Positions 36,512 to 45,010 of a DNA stretch of 64,000 nt are shown here, piece by piece. The translations under genes and the position numbers were made by a program. The DNA comes from Paraburkholderia azotifigens (GTDB lineage: Bacteria > Pseudomonadota > Gammaproteobacteria > Burkholderiales > Burkholderiaceae): positions 2,170,001 to 2,234,000 of the forward strand of contig NZ_VOQS01000005.1 in NCBI RefSeq assembly GCF_007995085.1, written 5' to 3'. Within the stretch, counting starts at the first letter, position 1. Each line of letters opens with the position of its first letter. Below the pieces are notes generated by a model. That model saw only the letters and a list, made by a program, of their open reading frames with translations, had not been told where the DNA came from and did not search any database.

Positions 36512-37176
36512 GATCGATCCGGTCCATGCCAGTCGAACGGGATGTGCTTGCTCGCCTGGCCAGCCGGGATGTTTTGCTCAAAGCCGAATGCCGTCCAGCG
36601 GCCACCCGTGCCCTTGCCCCATGTCACCGGCGCGTCGGTCGGACCCACTTCGCTGCCCGGCGGATTGAAGCTTTGCAGCAGCTTCGACTTGTCGGACGTC
36701 GGCCCGTAAAGCGGCTTCCCGCTCGCGTCGACGCGGTCGTCGACCTTGACGCTCCACCGCTCGAGATCGCTGTCGATCTCCACCGAAATGTCGGCGAACT
36801 CGGCGCCGTTGACCTGGCGGACGTGCGCCGGCACGAATTGGCTCATCCAGCTTCCGGCTTTACCTGTGAAAATGTTGACGAGTGCTTCCCGCTGGGTGTC
36901 GTTCGCCTTCGCGTCGAAGAAGAATCCGCAGTCGAGTTTTGCTTCGTCCCAAAGATTGCCATCGAAGCCGGCGAGCAGAACGACATAGAGGCCGGTCATC
37001 GGCACACCGCCATAGTGCCCGGAGTTAATCCGGTACGCCCACAGCACTTCACAGTGATTGTTCGTCGGGGCCTGTGCAAAGGTGCATGGGCAAGGCGAGT
37101 TGCATGAGCAGACGTCGAACCATTCGCCCGCGATATGCCAGTCAGGGATATTTACTACAGAGGTTTGCTCGGTCAT
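36508..37176 (-). CDS. DUF1326 protein
   Basis: A 222-residue soluble protein. WFDVCSCNSPCPCTFAQAPT is the diagnostic N-terminal Cys cluster of DUF1326, followed by a beta-rich domain (GVPMTGLYVVLLAGFDGN, FADISVEIDSD). It may bind a metal through the cysteines. It is translationally coupled to the DUF2182 membrane protein. Confidence 0.85.
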   Translation of the reverse strand: MTEQTSVVNIPDWHIAGEWFDVCSCNSPCPCTFAQAPTNNHCEVLWAYRINSGHYGGVPMTGLYVVLLAGFDGNLWDEAKLDCGFFFDAKANDTQREALVNIFTGKAGSWMSQFVPAHVRQVNGAEFADISVEIDSDLERWSVKVDDRVDASGKPLYGPTSDKSKLLQSFNPPGSEVGPTDAPVTWGKGTGGRWTAFGFEQNIPAGQASKHIPFDWHGPDRS

Positions 37177-37560
37177 CGAATACTCCAGGCGCTTCAGACA
37201 CGTTTCGAATTTGCACAGGCATCATCCGGCGCGAGCGATCTTCTGCCAACGGGCAATATCGACATAATCAGTGGCGATCCCGACATTCCGTTCCAGCAGA
37301 CCTTCAGCCGATTTTTTCCACGCTTCACGGGGCCGCACTCGACCCGGCGTGGTCAGGCGTTCACCTCCATCGCCGTGCACCGCGGCCAGAGATCGGCAGA
37401 AAAAGAGGAGTGGTTGTCATTGCTGTCCTACGCCAAATGCCAGTAACGTGTTATCTGGTCCACGTCCGATCGCCGCAGGCCGGTCTTGCCGCGGTGCATG
37501 CCGGTGGACGTGGTTGAATCTGTGATCCGGGCAAAGCCCTGCACTTCGATACGTCAGCAA
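37177..37560. other. Intergenic stretch, nothing recognised
   Basis: About 380 bases upstream of the DUF1326 gene. It should contain that operon's promoter, but no clear -35/-10 pair or operator stands out. Confidence 0.35.
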
Positions 37561-38312
37561 ATGTCTAGAACCGACAATTCGGACGGGCAAGCGCCGCGCA
37601 AGGTTGTCATCGTCGCCTACGACGGTGCCAAGCTCATGGACATATCCGGTCCGCTGCAGGCCTTTAGCGACGCTTGCTTTGAAGACGGTCATCCTGCGTA
37701 TCAGGTGGTTCTGACCTCCGAGGCGGGTTGCCCTGTCCCCACGGACACACGCGTGAAGCTGGAAACGGTCCGCCTCGATGACGCAGTGATCGACTCCGTC
37801 GACACGCTGCTCGTTGCTGGCGGCGACCTGATCATGCATGCCTCTGCGCCCTGCAACCGCCAGATAATGCGCAAGAAGTACGAATACCCCGACCTGGAGA
37901 AACTACGCGAGACCGCCGAGCGTGCGGAGGAGCGCCTGCGTGCCACGGAAAAGCGTGCGCTGCTCGAGATCGATCGCGAGCTGGGCGCGGTCGCGAAGCT
38001 GCAGAAGGATCTCGACGAGACGACGAAGCGGGCCGACCGGCGTGACGCCGAGCATCAGCGTGCGGTCGATGCGCTGCAGGCGCAGCATCGGTGATGCGCG
38101 CCATCAGGCGGGCGTGCTGCAGGGCCGGCTAGTGCGATGCAGGCCACGAATCAGACGCTGCAGCACCAGCTGGCGGCAGTCCATCGGGCCGATGCACGCG
38201 AGTTCGCGTGCCGCGAGGTGGAGCCGGTCCGTGCGAAAGCCACCCCGGGCCGGTCCTCTGCGGCGCGCCCGCCGGCGAGTCGTCTGGCAGCAAGGCAACT
38301 GCGGCGCCCGTG
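37561..38312 (+). pseudogene. Chimera of a GlxA-type regulator N-terminus and a KfrA-like coiled coil
   Basis: From ATG 37561 the frame starts as a DJ-1-domain regulator (KVVIVAYDGAKLMDISGPLQ, DSVDTLLVAGGD). At about 37835 it switches to an unrelated, highly charged helix (YEYPDLEKLRETAERAEERL, KDLDETTKRADRRDAEH) of the kind found in plasmid KfrA-type proteins. The frame closes at 38094, but coiled-coil sequence resumes in another frame (TNQTLQHQLAAVHRADARE) to about 38312. Both parents are incomplete, so this is a recombination scar. Confidence 0.55.
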
Positions 38313-38689
38313 ACGCCAAACAAGACGGGAGTGCGGCGCAAGCGGGGCAGGACGGATGACAGGTAGCACGCGCCCGCGCGACAGACGCAAGGCGCCGGGC
38401 TGTCCGCCGATCAGGGCGCTGATGCGATCGCGAGCGCACCGTGCGCGTGGTCGCCGAGGCGAGCGGCCAGCGCGTATTGTCTCCGCACCGCGGAGACAAT
38501 TACGAGCCCCTGACCGCTTGTCCGGGAGTCACCATCTTGAAGGCCTGCGCGTACAAATGGTTGCCGCAACTGGGTACCGGACGGGAGCTTCGTAGTCAAA
38601 CCCTCCGATGCCGTGCTTTACGAACGCTCTCGATCCAGCGCATGCCGTCATGTGGCATGCACCGGAAGGCCGACGCGCGTAAGGACTTC
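38313..38689. other. Stretch with no supported gene
   Basis: About 375 bases after the chimeric fragment with only short frames and no recognised motif. Confidence 0.3.
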
Positions 38690-38941
38690 TTAGTGCAGCG
38701 TGTACAGAGTCTGCGGCCCGTCGACATAACGCGTCATGGCGATCTTCAGGATCGCTTCACGATGCCGGTCGAAGGAGGCCAGCACCTCGGCTTCGTCAGA
38801 ACCGAGAGTGGAGTCGAAATTCTTTAGTACGCGGTTTTCCACGAAGAAGGTAATCTCGCGTGCGTTGTCGTAACCCCAGAACCACACGCCATGTTTGGTC
38901 TCGTCATAGCTGCGGCTGGGGTTGGAAAACCTGAGTGCCAT
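38690..38941 (-). CDS. DUF1488 protein
   Basis: An 83-residue protein with GGGAGG before ATG 38941. MALRFSNPSRSYD, VWFWGYDNAREITFFVE and LASFDRHREAILKIAMTRY follow the DUF1488 pattern, a small alpha/beta family of unknown function common in Burkholderiaceae. A second, divergent DUF1488 gene is at 40864-41121. Confidence 0.75.
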   Translation of the reverse strand: MALRFSNPSRSYDETKHGVWFWGYDNAREITFFVENRVLKNFDSTLGSDEAEVLASFDRHREAILKIAMTRYVDGPQTLYTLH

Positions 38942-39009
38942 GTGTCGCCCTCCCTTCGACGCCTTTGATGGACCGGATTGCACGCGCACTACCAGCGCGG
39001 AGCGCTCCG

Positions 39010-39327
39010 CTAGTGCGTATCGCCTTTCATGTTCTCGGCTTCCATCGCTGCATGCAATTCCTCATACGCCTCAATTGGCTCCATGTCCTGATCGACAAAC
39101 GCCGCCGCGTGCTCAGCGGCGGTCAACGCGCCGTCCGAGATGTCGTTCTCGCTGTCGTCCTCAGTACTTGGCGGAAGCAGCATGTCCTCGAGCATCCCGC
39201 GCAGCTCGGGCGTGTTCCATGGCTTGCCCAGCTTGGCCTTCCTGTGCAGATAGTGACGAATCTCTGAGTCTTGCTCGGCCGTGAGCGGAAGCCCGCGAAA
39301 AGTGAGGTCCGAGTTGTGATGGATCAT
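39010..39327 (-). CDS. Small acidic protein of unknown function
   Basis: A 105-residue protein with GGGAGGCG upstream of ATG 39327. The N-terminal half is a charged helical segment (LPLTAEQDSEIRHYLHRKAK, GKPWNTPELRGMLEDML) and the C-terminal half is strongly acidic. It is likely cytoplasmic. No family was recognised. Confidence 0.6.
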   Translation of the reverse strand: MIHHNSDLTFRGLPLTAEQDSEIRHYLHRKAKLGKPWNTPELRGMLEDMLLPPSTEDDSENDISDGALTAAEHAAAFVDQDMEPIEAYEELHAAMEAENMKGDTH

Positions 39328-39436
39328 CTTGCGCCTCCCGAACGGTCTGCGCGTTCAATGTAGAAGTATCAGTTCCCTGCGGTGAACGTCACAAGTTGCG
39401 TGTAATCACTGCGCCTCGTGTCTGCGGCCGACCGGT

Positions 39437-39574
39437 TTAGGACTTCTTCTTGGCGACACCTTCGTTCACAAACCGCGAATGAACCGTGCCCGACGGGGTC
39501 GCCGGCACCGACGGCTTCCTGGGCTGTTTCGGTTTTTTCGCTTCGCGAGTGCTGCGTAGTTGACTCTTGGCCAT
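39437..39574 (-). CDS. Very small basic protein (45 aa)
   Basis: ATG 39574 follows TAGGAGCAATACC, a strong ribosome binding site. The product starts MAKSQLRSTREAKKPKQ and ends VNEGVAKKKS. It is very rich in Lys, Arg, Ser and Pro and likely disordered, possibly nucleic-acid binding. It is too short for usual gene finders and no family was recognised. Confidence 0.55.
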   Translation of the reverse strand: MAKSQLRSTREAKKPKQPRKPSVPATPSGTVHSRFVNEGVAKKKS

Positions 39575-39812
39575 GGTATTGCTCCTAGCGCGTTGCGTGC
39601 CAAGCCGGCATTCCCAGCATACGCGCTTAGCGCAGATGATGCAGCAATTCGATGGTCAGTCTCCGTTCGAACAGCCGTACCGACCCATCGGGTTGGACGT
39701 TGCAAACGGGTCAACGGACTGCGGACATTTGTGGTTGTCTATTTGGGGATCGGATTGCGCCAGTCGTAGTAGCCGGGCCGGGGGGCAGCTCGCACGACGG
39801 CGAATTCGTGGT

Positions 39813-40018
39813 CTAGCTGCCATGACCGAATACCCGATGAACGAGACGCAGCTTCTGCATGCCGTCGCCGAACATGACGCCTTCCTCCACGTAGCGGGAA
39901 CGGCCGACCTTGATCGGCGCGGGAAGAATTTCCCGGAATTGGTCCAGATACGGTCCGTACGGATCACCGGCGGCGGGTCGAACTCTCGTTTCAGCCATTC
40001 ATCAAGTCGGATTTGCAT
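39813..40018 (-). pseudogene. Excisionase-like small DNA-binding protein, frameshifted
   Basis: From ATG 40018 (GAGG upstream) the frame reads MQIRLDEWLKREFDPPPVIR and IWTNSGKFFP. One base inserted at the GGG at 39921-39923 joins it to APIKVGRSRYVEEGVMF. This matches the layout of phage excisionases: a short N-terminal helix, a wing, then a G-R-x-Y-V strand. As read it is frameshifted. Confidence 0.45.
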
Positions 40019-40091
40019 TCGGTGCCTCAGTGTTTTCTCGTTGTTCCGTTTACTCTCTGGGAGCCATACGGCGTAGCCGCGGAGGCCGCCA

Positions 40092-40262
40092 TCAGGTGTC
40101 GATCGAAAACTTGCGCGCGGAGGGGCGAAAATCCCCTTCAGCGAAGAAGCCGCAATTGAGGCATTGCGAAATCTGACCTGGGAGGTGATCGACGCCGACC
40201 TCGTCAATAACGGATGAGTCAGCGTTCCCATCTTGCTCTCGATATTTGATGTTGGTAGTCAT
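40092..40262 (-). CDS. Small protein with CxxC (56 aa)
   Basis: ATG 40262 is preceded by GAGGGATCCTAGC, the same start segment used by the DUF5131 and DUF1643 genes. The product begins MTTNIKYREQDGN and contains QCLNCGFFAEGDF. It lies in a minus-strand row of phage-like small genes. No family was recognised. Confidence 0.45.
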   Translation of the reverse strand: MTTNIKYREQDGNADSSVIDEVGVDHLPGQISQCLNCGFFAEGDFRPSARKFSIDT

Positions 40263-40276
40263 GCTAGGATCCCTCG
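40259..40276 (-). repeat. Shared translation-start element, copy 1
   Basis: TCATGCTAGGATCCCTCG; on the minus strand it supplies the Shine-Dalgarno (GAGGGA), the spacer TCCTAGC and the start ATGA of the 56-residue gene. It is near identical to copies at 40832 and 41648. Confidence 0.7.
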
Positions 40277-40300
40277 AAGACTCCGAGCGGGATCTACCTT

Positions 40301-40501
40301 ATGCCTAGCCACAATTTCAGGTACAAAGAAGTCAACTACAGCGTATATGTGACCGAACAGAAGGACGGGAGCTGGGACTGGGCATATACGATGACTAAGC
40401 CCCCCGTTTACTGGAGGAATCAAGAGACGTCTGCGAGAATTCAGGAGCAGGCAATCGAGGAGGCTCGTTTTGACGCGGAACGACGGATTGATGCGATGTA
40501 G
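40301..40501 (+). CDS. Small protein of unknown function (66 aa)
   Basis: The product MPSHNFRYKEVNYSVYVTEQ continues as an aromatic-rich beta-hairpin (DGSWDWAYTM) and ends in a charged helix (EQAIEEARFDAERRIDAM). The composition looks like a real folded protein, although the ribosome binding site is weak. It faces the DUF5131 remnant convergently. Confidence 0.5.
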   Translation: MPSHNFRYKEVNYSVYVTEQKDGSWDWAYTMTKPPVYWRNQETSARIQEQAIEEARFDAERRIDAM

Positions 40502-40835
40502 TCGTTTCATCAGTTCCAGCGGGCCGCGTCGCCACGCTGGATCAGCCGCGTTGTCGAATACATCGGTGAGCGACGCGCAGAACATGCGCCGGCGGCGGCC
40601 ATGCTCTTCGAAAAATTCGGCGTGCGCCGCGGTCCACTGCCGCAGCTTGCGAAAGTTAGCGGCAGATGTGCGGCGCCGCGGCGCGCCCGGCCCCCAGTTG
40701 ATCGAAGTGCCGCCGGCGAAGCGCGCATTGCTCGCCTCGGCATGGCAGTGATCGCAGCCGAGGCCGGCCTTCTGGCAGCCTTTCCCACGGGTTGAACGTG
40801 TGATCCGTCCACTCGATCTTGCTGTTCTCACTCAT
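40499..40835 (-). pseudogene. Phage Gp37/Gp68-like (DUF5131) protein, frameshifted and 3'-truncated
   Basis: From ATG 40835 it reads MSENSKIEWTDHTFNPWE. Removing one A from the AAA at 40781-40783 continues the frame as GCQKAGLGCDHCHAEASNAR, then WTAAHAEFFEEHGRRRRMFC and ASLTDVFDNAADPAWRR. The CxxxxxxC..C cluster resembles a radical-SAM-like iron-sulfur site of the family. Similarity ends there, about 150 residues short of the usual C-terminus. Confidence 0.6.
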
Positions 40836-40849
40836 GCTAGGATTCCCGG
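40832..40849 (-). repeat. Shared translation-start element, copy 2
   Basis: TCATGCTAGGATTCCCGG; on the minus strand GGGAATCCTAGC-ATGA forms the start region of the DUF5131 gene. The divergent DUF1488 gene starts 15 bases further right. Confidence 0.7.
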
Positions 40850-40863
40850 GTCAAGGAGGGGAT

Positions 40864-41121
40864 ATGACTCGCAATACCGTTTGGTCTGTGTTGGACGAAT
40901 CCATGTCGATGGCGATCAAGTTCAAGCTTGAGGTCGATGGCGTCGTCCACGATGCCAAAATCAGCTACGAAGCATTGCGCGACCATTTCGGTGCAGATGA
41001 TGCGGCCGGGAGCGAGGAAGCAGCCTTCTATGCCAACGCAGACAGGATTCGAGACGTAGCCGCTGCGAAAGTCGTGCGAGGGGAGCGAGACCCGATTACC
41101 ATGCGGTCGCGAGACTTTTAA
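40864..41121 (+). CDS. DUF1488 protein
   Basis: An 85-residue protein with AAGGAGGGG directly upstream of ATG 40864. AIKFKLEVDGVVHDAKISYE, ALRDHFGADD, FYANADRIRDVAAAKV and a final MRSRDF match the DUF1488 pattern. The function is unknown. It is the second member of this family in the region. Confidence 0.65.
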   Translation: MTRNTVWSVLDESMSMAIKFKLEVDGVVHDAKISYEALRDHFGADDAAGSEEAAFYANADRIRDVAAAKVVRGERDPITMRSRDF

Positions 41122-41132
41122 ATCTGTGCCTC

Positions 41133-41651
41133 TCACGACTCATCTCCCTTCTCTCCGGATGCCACGATTGCGGCCGGCCGCCACTCGATCAACGGCTGAT
41201 TACTGCGCACATATAGCGGGTGGCGGGGCGAGCCATCCTTCGTAGTGCCGAGACACCAGAGGCGCGCGCCAGCGTCGATCAAGATGCTGGTGACACGAGC
41301 GGCGCGTCCAGGCTCGGCATTCGATCCCCACGCGCACACAACGTCGCCACGCTCGCGCGCGAAGTTCCACAGGTAGTCATCGCTGTCAAGGCCGACCGGA
41401 TCGGGATGCGACCAAAGCACCGCCGGATCGGTTGCGCGCAGTGCATACAGGTTCGCCACGGCGAGGCCGTCGCAGTCCCAGAGCTTCGCGAACTCCCGGC
41501 AGCGCCGGATCGTCGGATCGTCGAGCGTCGCGTCCGCTGTGCTCGGATTCAGCATCACGAACAAGGCGGTCGATTTCATGGGCGAGAGCGACTCTGCCGC
41601 GCGTGTCAGTAGATAGCGATATGTGCCACAAGGGCTGATGACGGCACTCAT
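41133..41651 (-). CDS. DUF1643 protein
   Basis: A 172-residue protein. CGTYRYLLTR, FVMLNPSTADATLDDPTIRR, VANLYALRATDP and CLGTTKDGSPRHPLYV are the conserved blocks of DUF1643, a family frequent in phages and mobile DNA. The Cys and Asp residues hint at an enzyme of unknown activity. Its start lies in the third copy of the shared start element. Confidence 0.85.
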   Translation of the reverse strand: MSAVISPCGTYRYLLTRAAESLSPMKSTALFVMLNPSTADATLDDPTIRRCREFAKLWDCDGLAVANLYALRATDPAVLWSHPDPVGLDSDDYLWNFARERGDVVCAWGSNAEPGRAARVTSILIDAGARLWCLGTTKDGSPRHPLYVRSNQPLIEWRPAAIVASGEKGDES

Positions 41652-41665
41652 GCTAGGATTCCTCG
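41648..41665 (-). repeat. Shared translation-start element, copy 3
   Basis: TCATGCTAGGATTCCTCG; on the minus strand GAGGAATCCTAGC-ATGA is the start region of the DUF1643 gene. Confidence 0.7.
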
Positions 41666-41689
41666 CAAAACATCCGGGAGACCACAGCC

Positions 41690-41932
41690 ATGTCGAAACC
41701 CATGATTTCGCCAGAAGAGTTTATTGCCGAAGTGAATAAGCGGTTGCCGAACATCGGTGGATATGCGACTGGGATGAGTGTGTCTCTGTATCCAGAGGGA
41801 AGCAACGGCGCGACCGCAAGCGGATATAGTTTGGAAACCGATACCATCGAGGCAAGAGCGGTCGTTGGAACCGCCGTCGCGCAGGTGCTTTTGGAGTTCG
41901 ACATAGACCCGCACATCTCGCGAACAACCTGA
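41690..41932 (+). CDS. Small protein of unknown function (80 aa)
   Basis: MSKPMISPEEFIAEVNKRLP and later EARAVVGTAVAQVLLEFDID suggest a small alpha/beta protein. A GGGAG lies 11 bases before the ATG. No family was recognised. Confidence 0.5.
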   Translation: MSKPMISPEEFIAEVNKRLPNIGGYATGMSVSLYPEGSNGATASGYSLETDTIEARAVVGTAVAQVLLEFDIDPHISRTT

Positions 41933-41992
41933 TTCGATCTGCTGCTCAACTCCGCAAGTTTGCTTAACAGTTGAAGGAGCGGGAGTCCCGAC

Positions 41993-42217
41993 GTGGAACT
42001 TTGGATTCAACCATGCGCGCCATGCGCTGACCTTTATGGACAGCCGTCGACGGTCCATCCACACGATACCTTGTCTCTGATCGTAGCCGGCGCAGTGAAG
42101 GACACCCAGGTTGAGCAGCACTACACCTGCACGCGATGCGGTGCCGCCTTCGCGCGTATCCTTAAAGGCGAGCCGCGAAAACAAGTTTGGATGCTGCTGA
42201 ACGCTGGGCAACATTGA
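41993..42217 (+). CDS. Small zinc-ribbon-like protein (74 aa)
   Basis: The start is GTG 41993 with GGAGCGGGAG upstream. Two Cys pairs (CAPC near the N-terminus and CTRCGAAFARI in the second half) are spaced like a zinc ribbon. No specific family was recognised. Confidence 0.5.
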   Translation: MELWIQPCAPCADLYGQPSTVHPHDTLSLIVAGAVKDTQVEQHYTCTRCGAAFARILKGEPRKQVWMLLNAGQH

Positions 42218-42334
42218 GCTGGAGCGCGGGCCCGTGCTAACAAGCTACTTAAAGAACAACAATCCTGAATTGCCGCGCCGACCCTCGGAGCCCAGGCAAC
42301 CGCCCAGGCGGCGCAGACGGCGACGGAGATAGCC

Positions 42335-42508
42335 ATGTGGACTTGCCGAAACTGCAATGCACGTTTCTCGTTCGATCAGGTCGAAGTCCAAGCCGACGAA
42401 AGCGGATTTTTTTTCATTTGTCGCGACTGTGACTACCGAAATAAGCTGGTGAACGTCGGTCCGGACTCGACGGGAAGCCCGCAGCTTGTCCAGTGCGACG
42501 ATGAATAA
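42335..42508 (+). CDS. Small zinc-ribbon-like protein (57 aa)
   Basis: ATG 42335 follows CGGAGATAGCC. The product MWTCRNCNARFSFDQVEV continues with FFFICRDCDYRNKLV, two CxxC pairs 25 residues apart, a typical zinc ribbon or rubredoxin-like knuckle. It is another member of a run of tiny Cys-pair proteins. Confidence 0.55.
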   Translation: MWTCRNCNARFSFDQVEVQADESGFFFICRDCDYRNKLVNVGPDSTGSPQLVQCDDE

Positions 42509-42529
42509 ATCAGCTCTACAGAGACGACC

Positions 42530-42749
42530 ATGCAGTTCGACTACAAGGGGTTCCATATCAACACGTCGCCTCTCGATGAAGGCGGTCGCTACTACGCCCG
42601 CGCGAAGATTTTTCGACGCGACCCGACAGGCGGCGAAGCCAGAGAAGTGAAGTATTCGGGGGATCTCGGCGATTACCCCCTCCGACGCGGACGCTATCGA
42701 AGCGGCGCAGCGTTGGGCGATCCAGTGGTGCGACCATAACGGCGCTTAG
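42530..42749 (+). pseudogene. Small conserved-looking protein with a one-base frameshift
   Basis: MQFDYKGFHINTSPLDEGGR, YYARAKIFRRD and KYSGDLGDYP are followed by a frame change. Dropping one C from the CCCCC at 42676-42680 gives SDADAIEAAQRWAIQWCDHN, a sensible amphipathic C-terminal helix. As read the frame ends at 42739 with an unrelated tail. Confidence 0.5.
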
Positions 42750-42889
42750 GCCGCCTGCTGCGATTACTCGAGAACCAATATGGAGATGAACGTGGCCGAG
42801 CGCCTTTCCCCAGCAGCGGAAACGGTGTTGGCAGAGATGAACCGACACCCGTCGGGCGTCAGTAGCCGCCCAGTCAACTGGGACGTCGC

Positions 42890-43260
42890 GCGGGAACTCG
42901 AGACTGGCGCTCAATGCGCTGATGGAAGACATCCGTGTCGGGTCGGTCCGCATTTCCCGGATCATCCGGGCGATGAAATCCTACTCGCACATGGACCAGT
43001 CGCCGCAGCGGGAGGTCGACATCCATGAAGGCATTGACGATACCGTCATCATCATGCAACACCGGTTCAAGCAGGGTGTCACCGTTCATCGCGACTACGA
43101 TCGCAGCCTGCCGCATCTGACCGTGTACGGCAACGGACTCAATCAGGTGTGGGCCAATCTGATTGACAACGCCATGGACGCCATGAGTGGCAGGGGCGAC
43201 ATCGTCGTGAAGACATACCACGAGATGAACGAGGTAGTCATCGAGTATGCGACGCGGTGA
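42890..43260 (+). pseudogene. Histidine-kinase-like ATPase fragment
   Basis: The frame reads ALNALMEDIRVGSVRISRII, MKSYSHMDQSPQREVDIHEG and NQVWANLIDNAMDAM, the N-box of the HATPase domain. The kinase's N-terminal sensor, most of the DHp domain and the G1-G2 boxes are missing. It is a remnant. Confidence 0.6.
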
Positions 43261-43377
43261 CGCTCTCGCCAGGGCCGTTCACCTGGTCATGGGAACACAT
43301 CGTTCGCGGTCTCATCACGCGTGTAACGGCAGCTGTCCGGCGCTATTTCATTCGACTCTGCAAAGTGCGATGAGCGT

Positions 43378-43647
43378 ATGCATCGACGGGCCATATTTTC
43401 AGCGGCATACCTTCGAAGCCATACTGAAGAACTGATCGCTGCGGTTAGCGCGAGTGGCGGACCGGTGTTCATTCGCGACGGCGGCGTCGCAAAAGTAGTT
43501 CTACAGGATGTTCGCTCCTATGAACAGATGCAACGGTCGCTCACGCTTCTGAGACATTTGGCATCCCGGGCAGAAAACACTGATATGCAAACCTACCGCG
43601 AAATTCTCGAGGTTCTGGACGAAAAGGGGAACGCCAGCCAGGCGTAG
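43378..43647 (+). CDS. Orphan Phd/YefM-type antitoxin
   Basis: An 89-residue protein with the Phd/YefM N-terminal fold (EELIAAVSASGGPVFIRDGG, VAKVVLQDVRSYEQMQ) and a C-terminal helix (LRHLASRAENTDMQTYREIL) that would neutralise a toxin. No RelE/ParE or PIN toxin follows on either strand, so it is an orphan or its partner was lost. Confidence 0.6.
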   Translation: MHRRAIFSAAYLRSHTEELIAAVSASGGPVFIRDGGVAKVVLQDVRSYEQMQRSLTLLRHLASRAENTDMQTYREILEVLDEKGNASQA

Positions 43648-44205
43648 CGACTGCGAGGTAAGCAAAGACTTCAGGGCAATCGCGATTCGCATGACGCAAA
43701 AGTCCGCGAGTGCTTCTTTGCCTTGTCTGACCAACGGCCTCGTTTGCGATTCTGAGAGGCGGGCGTATGCAACATGGATGTGCTCATGAAACTCATTCTT
43801 AACTTGCCACTATCAGCTAGGCTATGGACGGGTCTGGCGTGTCGTTCAGTTTCGTGATTCCATATTTGGTCGAACGTGCCGCTCAATGTCGAAGAGTGGC
43901 ATGTGCATCACTGGCGGTGAAAGATTTGCCTCGACCTGAAAAGGTGCTGACGTGCACATGGTATAGCTGTCGTTGGCCATGGTTCGCCAATGAGAAGCTT
44001 GAGATAGACCGGTAGGGCTATGTCCGGGCAGCGGGATGAGTCGACGCCGCAATGTCAGCGAAGATTGTGTCTGCACGGACACAACCGGAATCAGTGTGAT
44101 GCTTCAGCAACGCCGCTGAAAACGCTCTCCGGGTTCGTCGGGTGTACGGATGATCGGCGCGCATGTCACGACGACAGCGTGCGTAGCGAGAACCGCACCC
44201 GGCTG
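43648..44205. other. Stretch with no supported gene
   Basis: About 560 bases downstream of the antitoxin. I looked for a toxin gene and saw none. Frames are short and carry no motif. Confidence 0.35.
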
Positions 44206-44454
44206 TCAGTACACAGTTTCCAGGCTGCTAACGAGTTCGTCGTTGGATGCTGTGGCGAAGCGGTGAGCAGGGATTTTGCTCAGCAGGTCGAGGAGCGTAT
44301 CCAATCGCTGTCTGTCCGACGCCAATATTCCCCGCTCCTCCAGCAGATTTTCGACCTGCGCGATCCAGTAATCGCGACGGACAAGTCGGGGGTGGGAGAT
44401 CAGGGCGCTGACGGCCTTCTCCAGTTGTCCGATCTCTATGTTGATCCTGTTCAC
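44206..44454 (-). CDS. Small helical protein of unknown function (82 aa)
   Basis: A GTG start at 44454 has AAAGGAGGA immediately upstream. The product VNRINIEIGQLEKAVSALIS and DRQRLDTLLDLLSKI is mostly helical and leucine-rich. No family was recognised; the ribosome binding site makes it credible. Confidence 0.5.
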   Translation of the reverse strand: MNRINIEIGQLEKAVSALISHPRLVRRDYWIAQVENLLEERGILASDRQRLDTLLDLLSKIPAHRFATASNDELVSSLETVY

Positions 44455-45010
44455 ATGTCCTCCTTTCAGAGTTCCGAGCTTGCCGGCCCCGACGCATCGC
44501 CCACGGGTGCCACCGGCTGTCCGTCGAAGCATATGCGGCTGGCCAGAAGCACTCTAGGCGTTTGTGCGCAAACGTTATCCTTCGCGCGTTCGCCCCGTTC
44601 CCTGTCGGTTCCTGAGCGTGTAACGGCAGATTCCTGTCACTGCAACACTGGGAGAAACACTTATCGCCAATGGAATTGTGCCGTTACCTCGATATCTGGC
44701 GACGCAAGCGTTTCGTACGCTCATGCGCCGCGCGTGCGGCGATGCCAGGTGGCGTACGCCGCGGCACTGCGCAACGTTGCTGACGCAATCGGAGATGGGC
44801 GCCAGCAATCATAGAATCATCCCGACAATGGAGTGCGAGCCGGGTTGCCGCACCTGTCACGATGGAGCTGTGCGGAGGCCGCGTTCGCAACGTGTGGGGC
44901 CGGACACAGTAGCGCCGCCAGTTGTTCTGATAGCCTGCCGCGGTGACTGAATTGCACCGCGCAATGCGCATTTCAATGCTGCACGGACATACAAAGAGGA
45001 GGGCGTCACG
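44455..45010. other. Stretch with no supported gene
   Basis: About 550 bases with short overlapping frames and no motif or repeat recognised. Confidence 0.3.
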
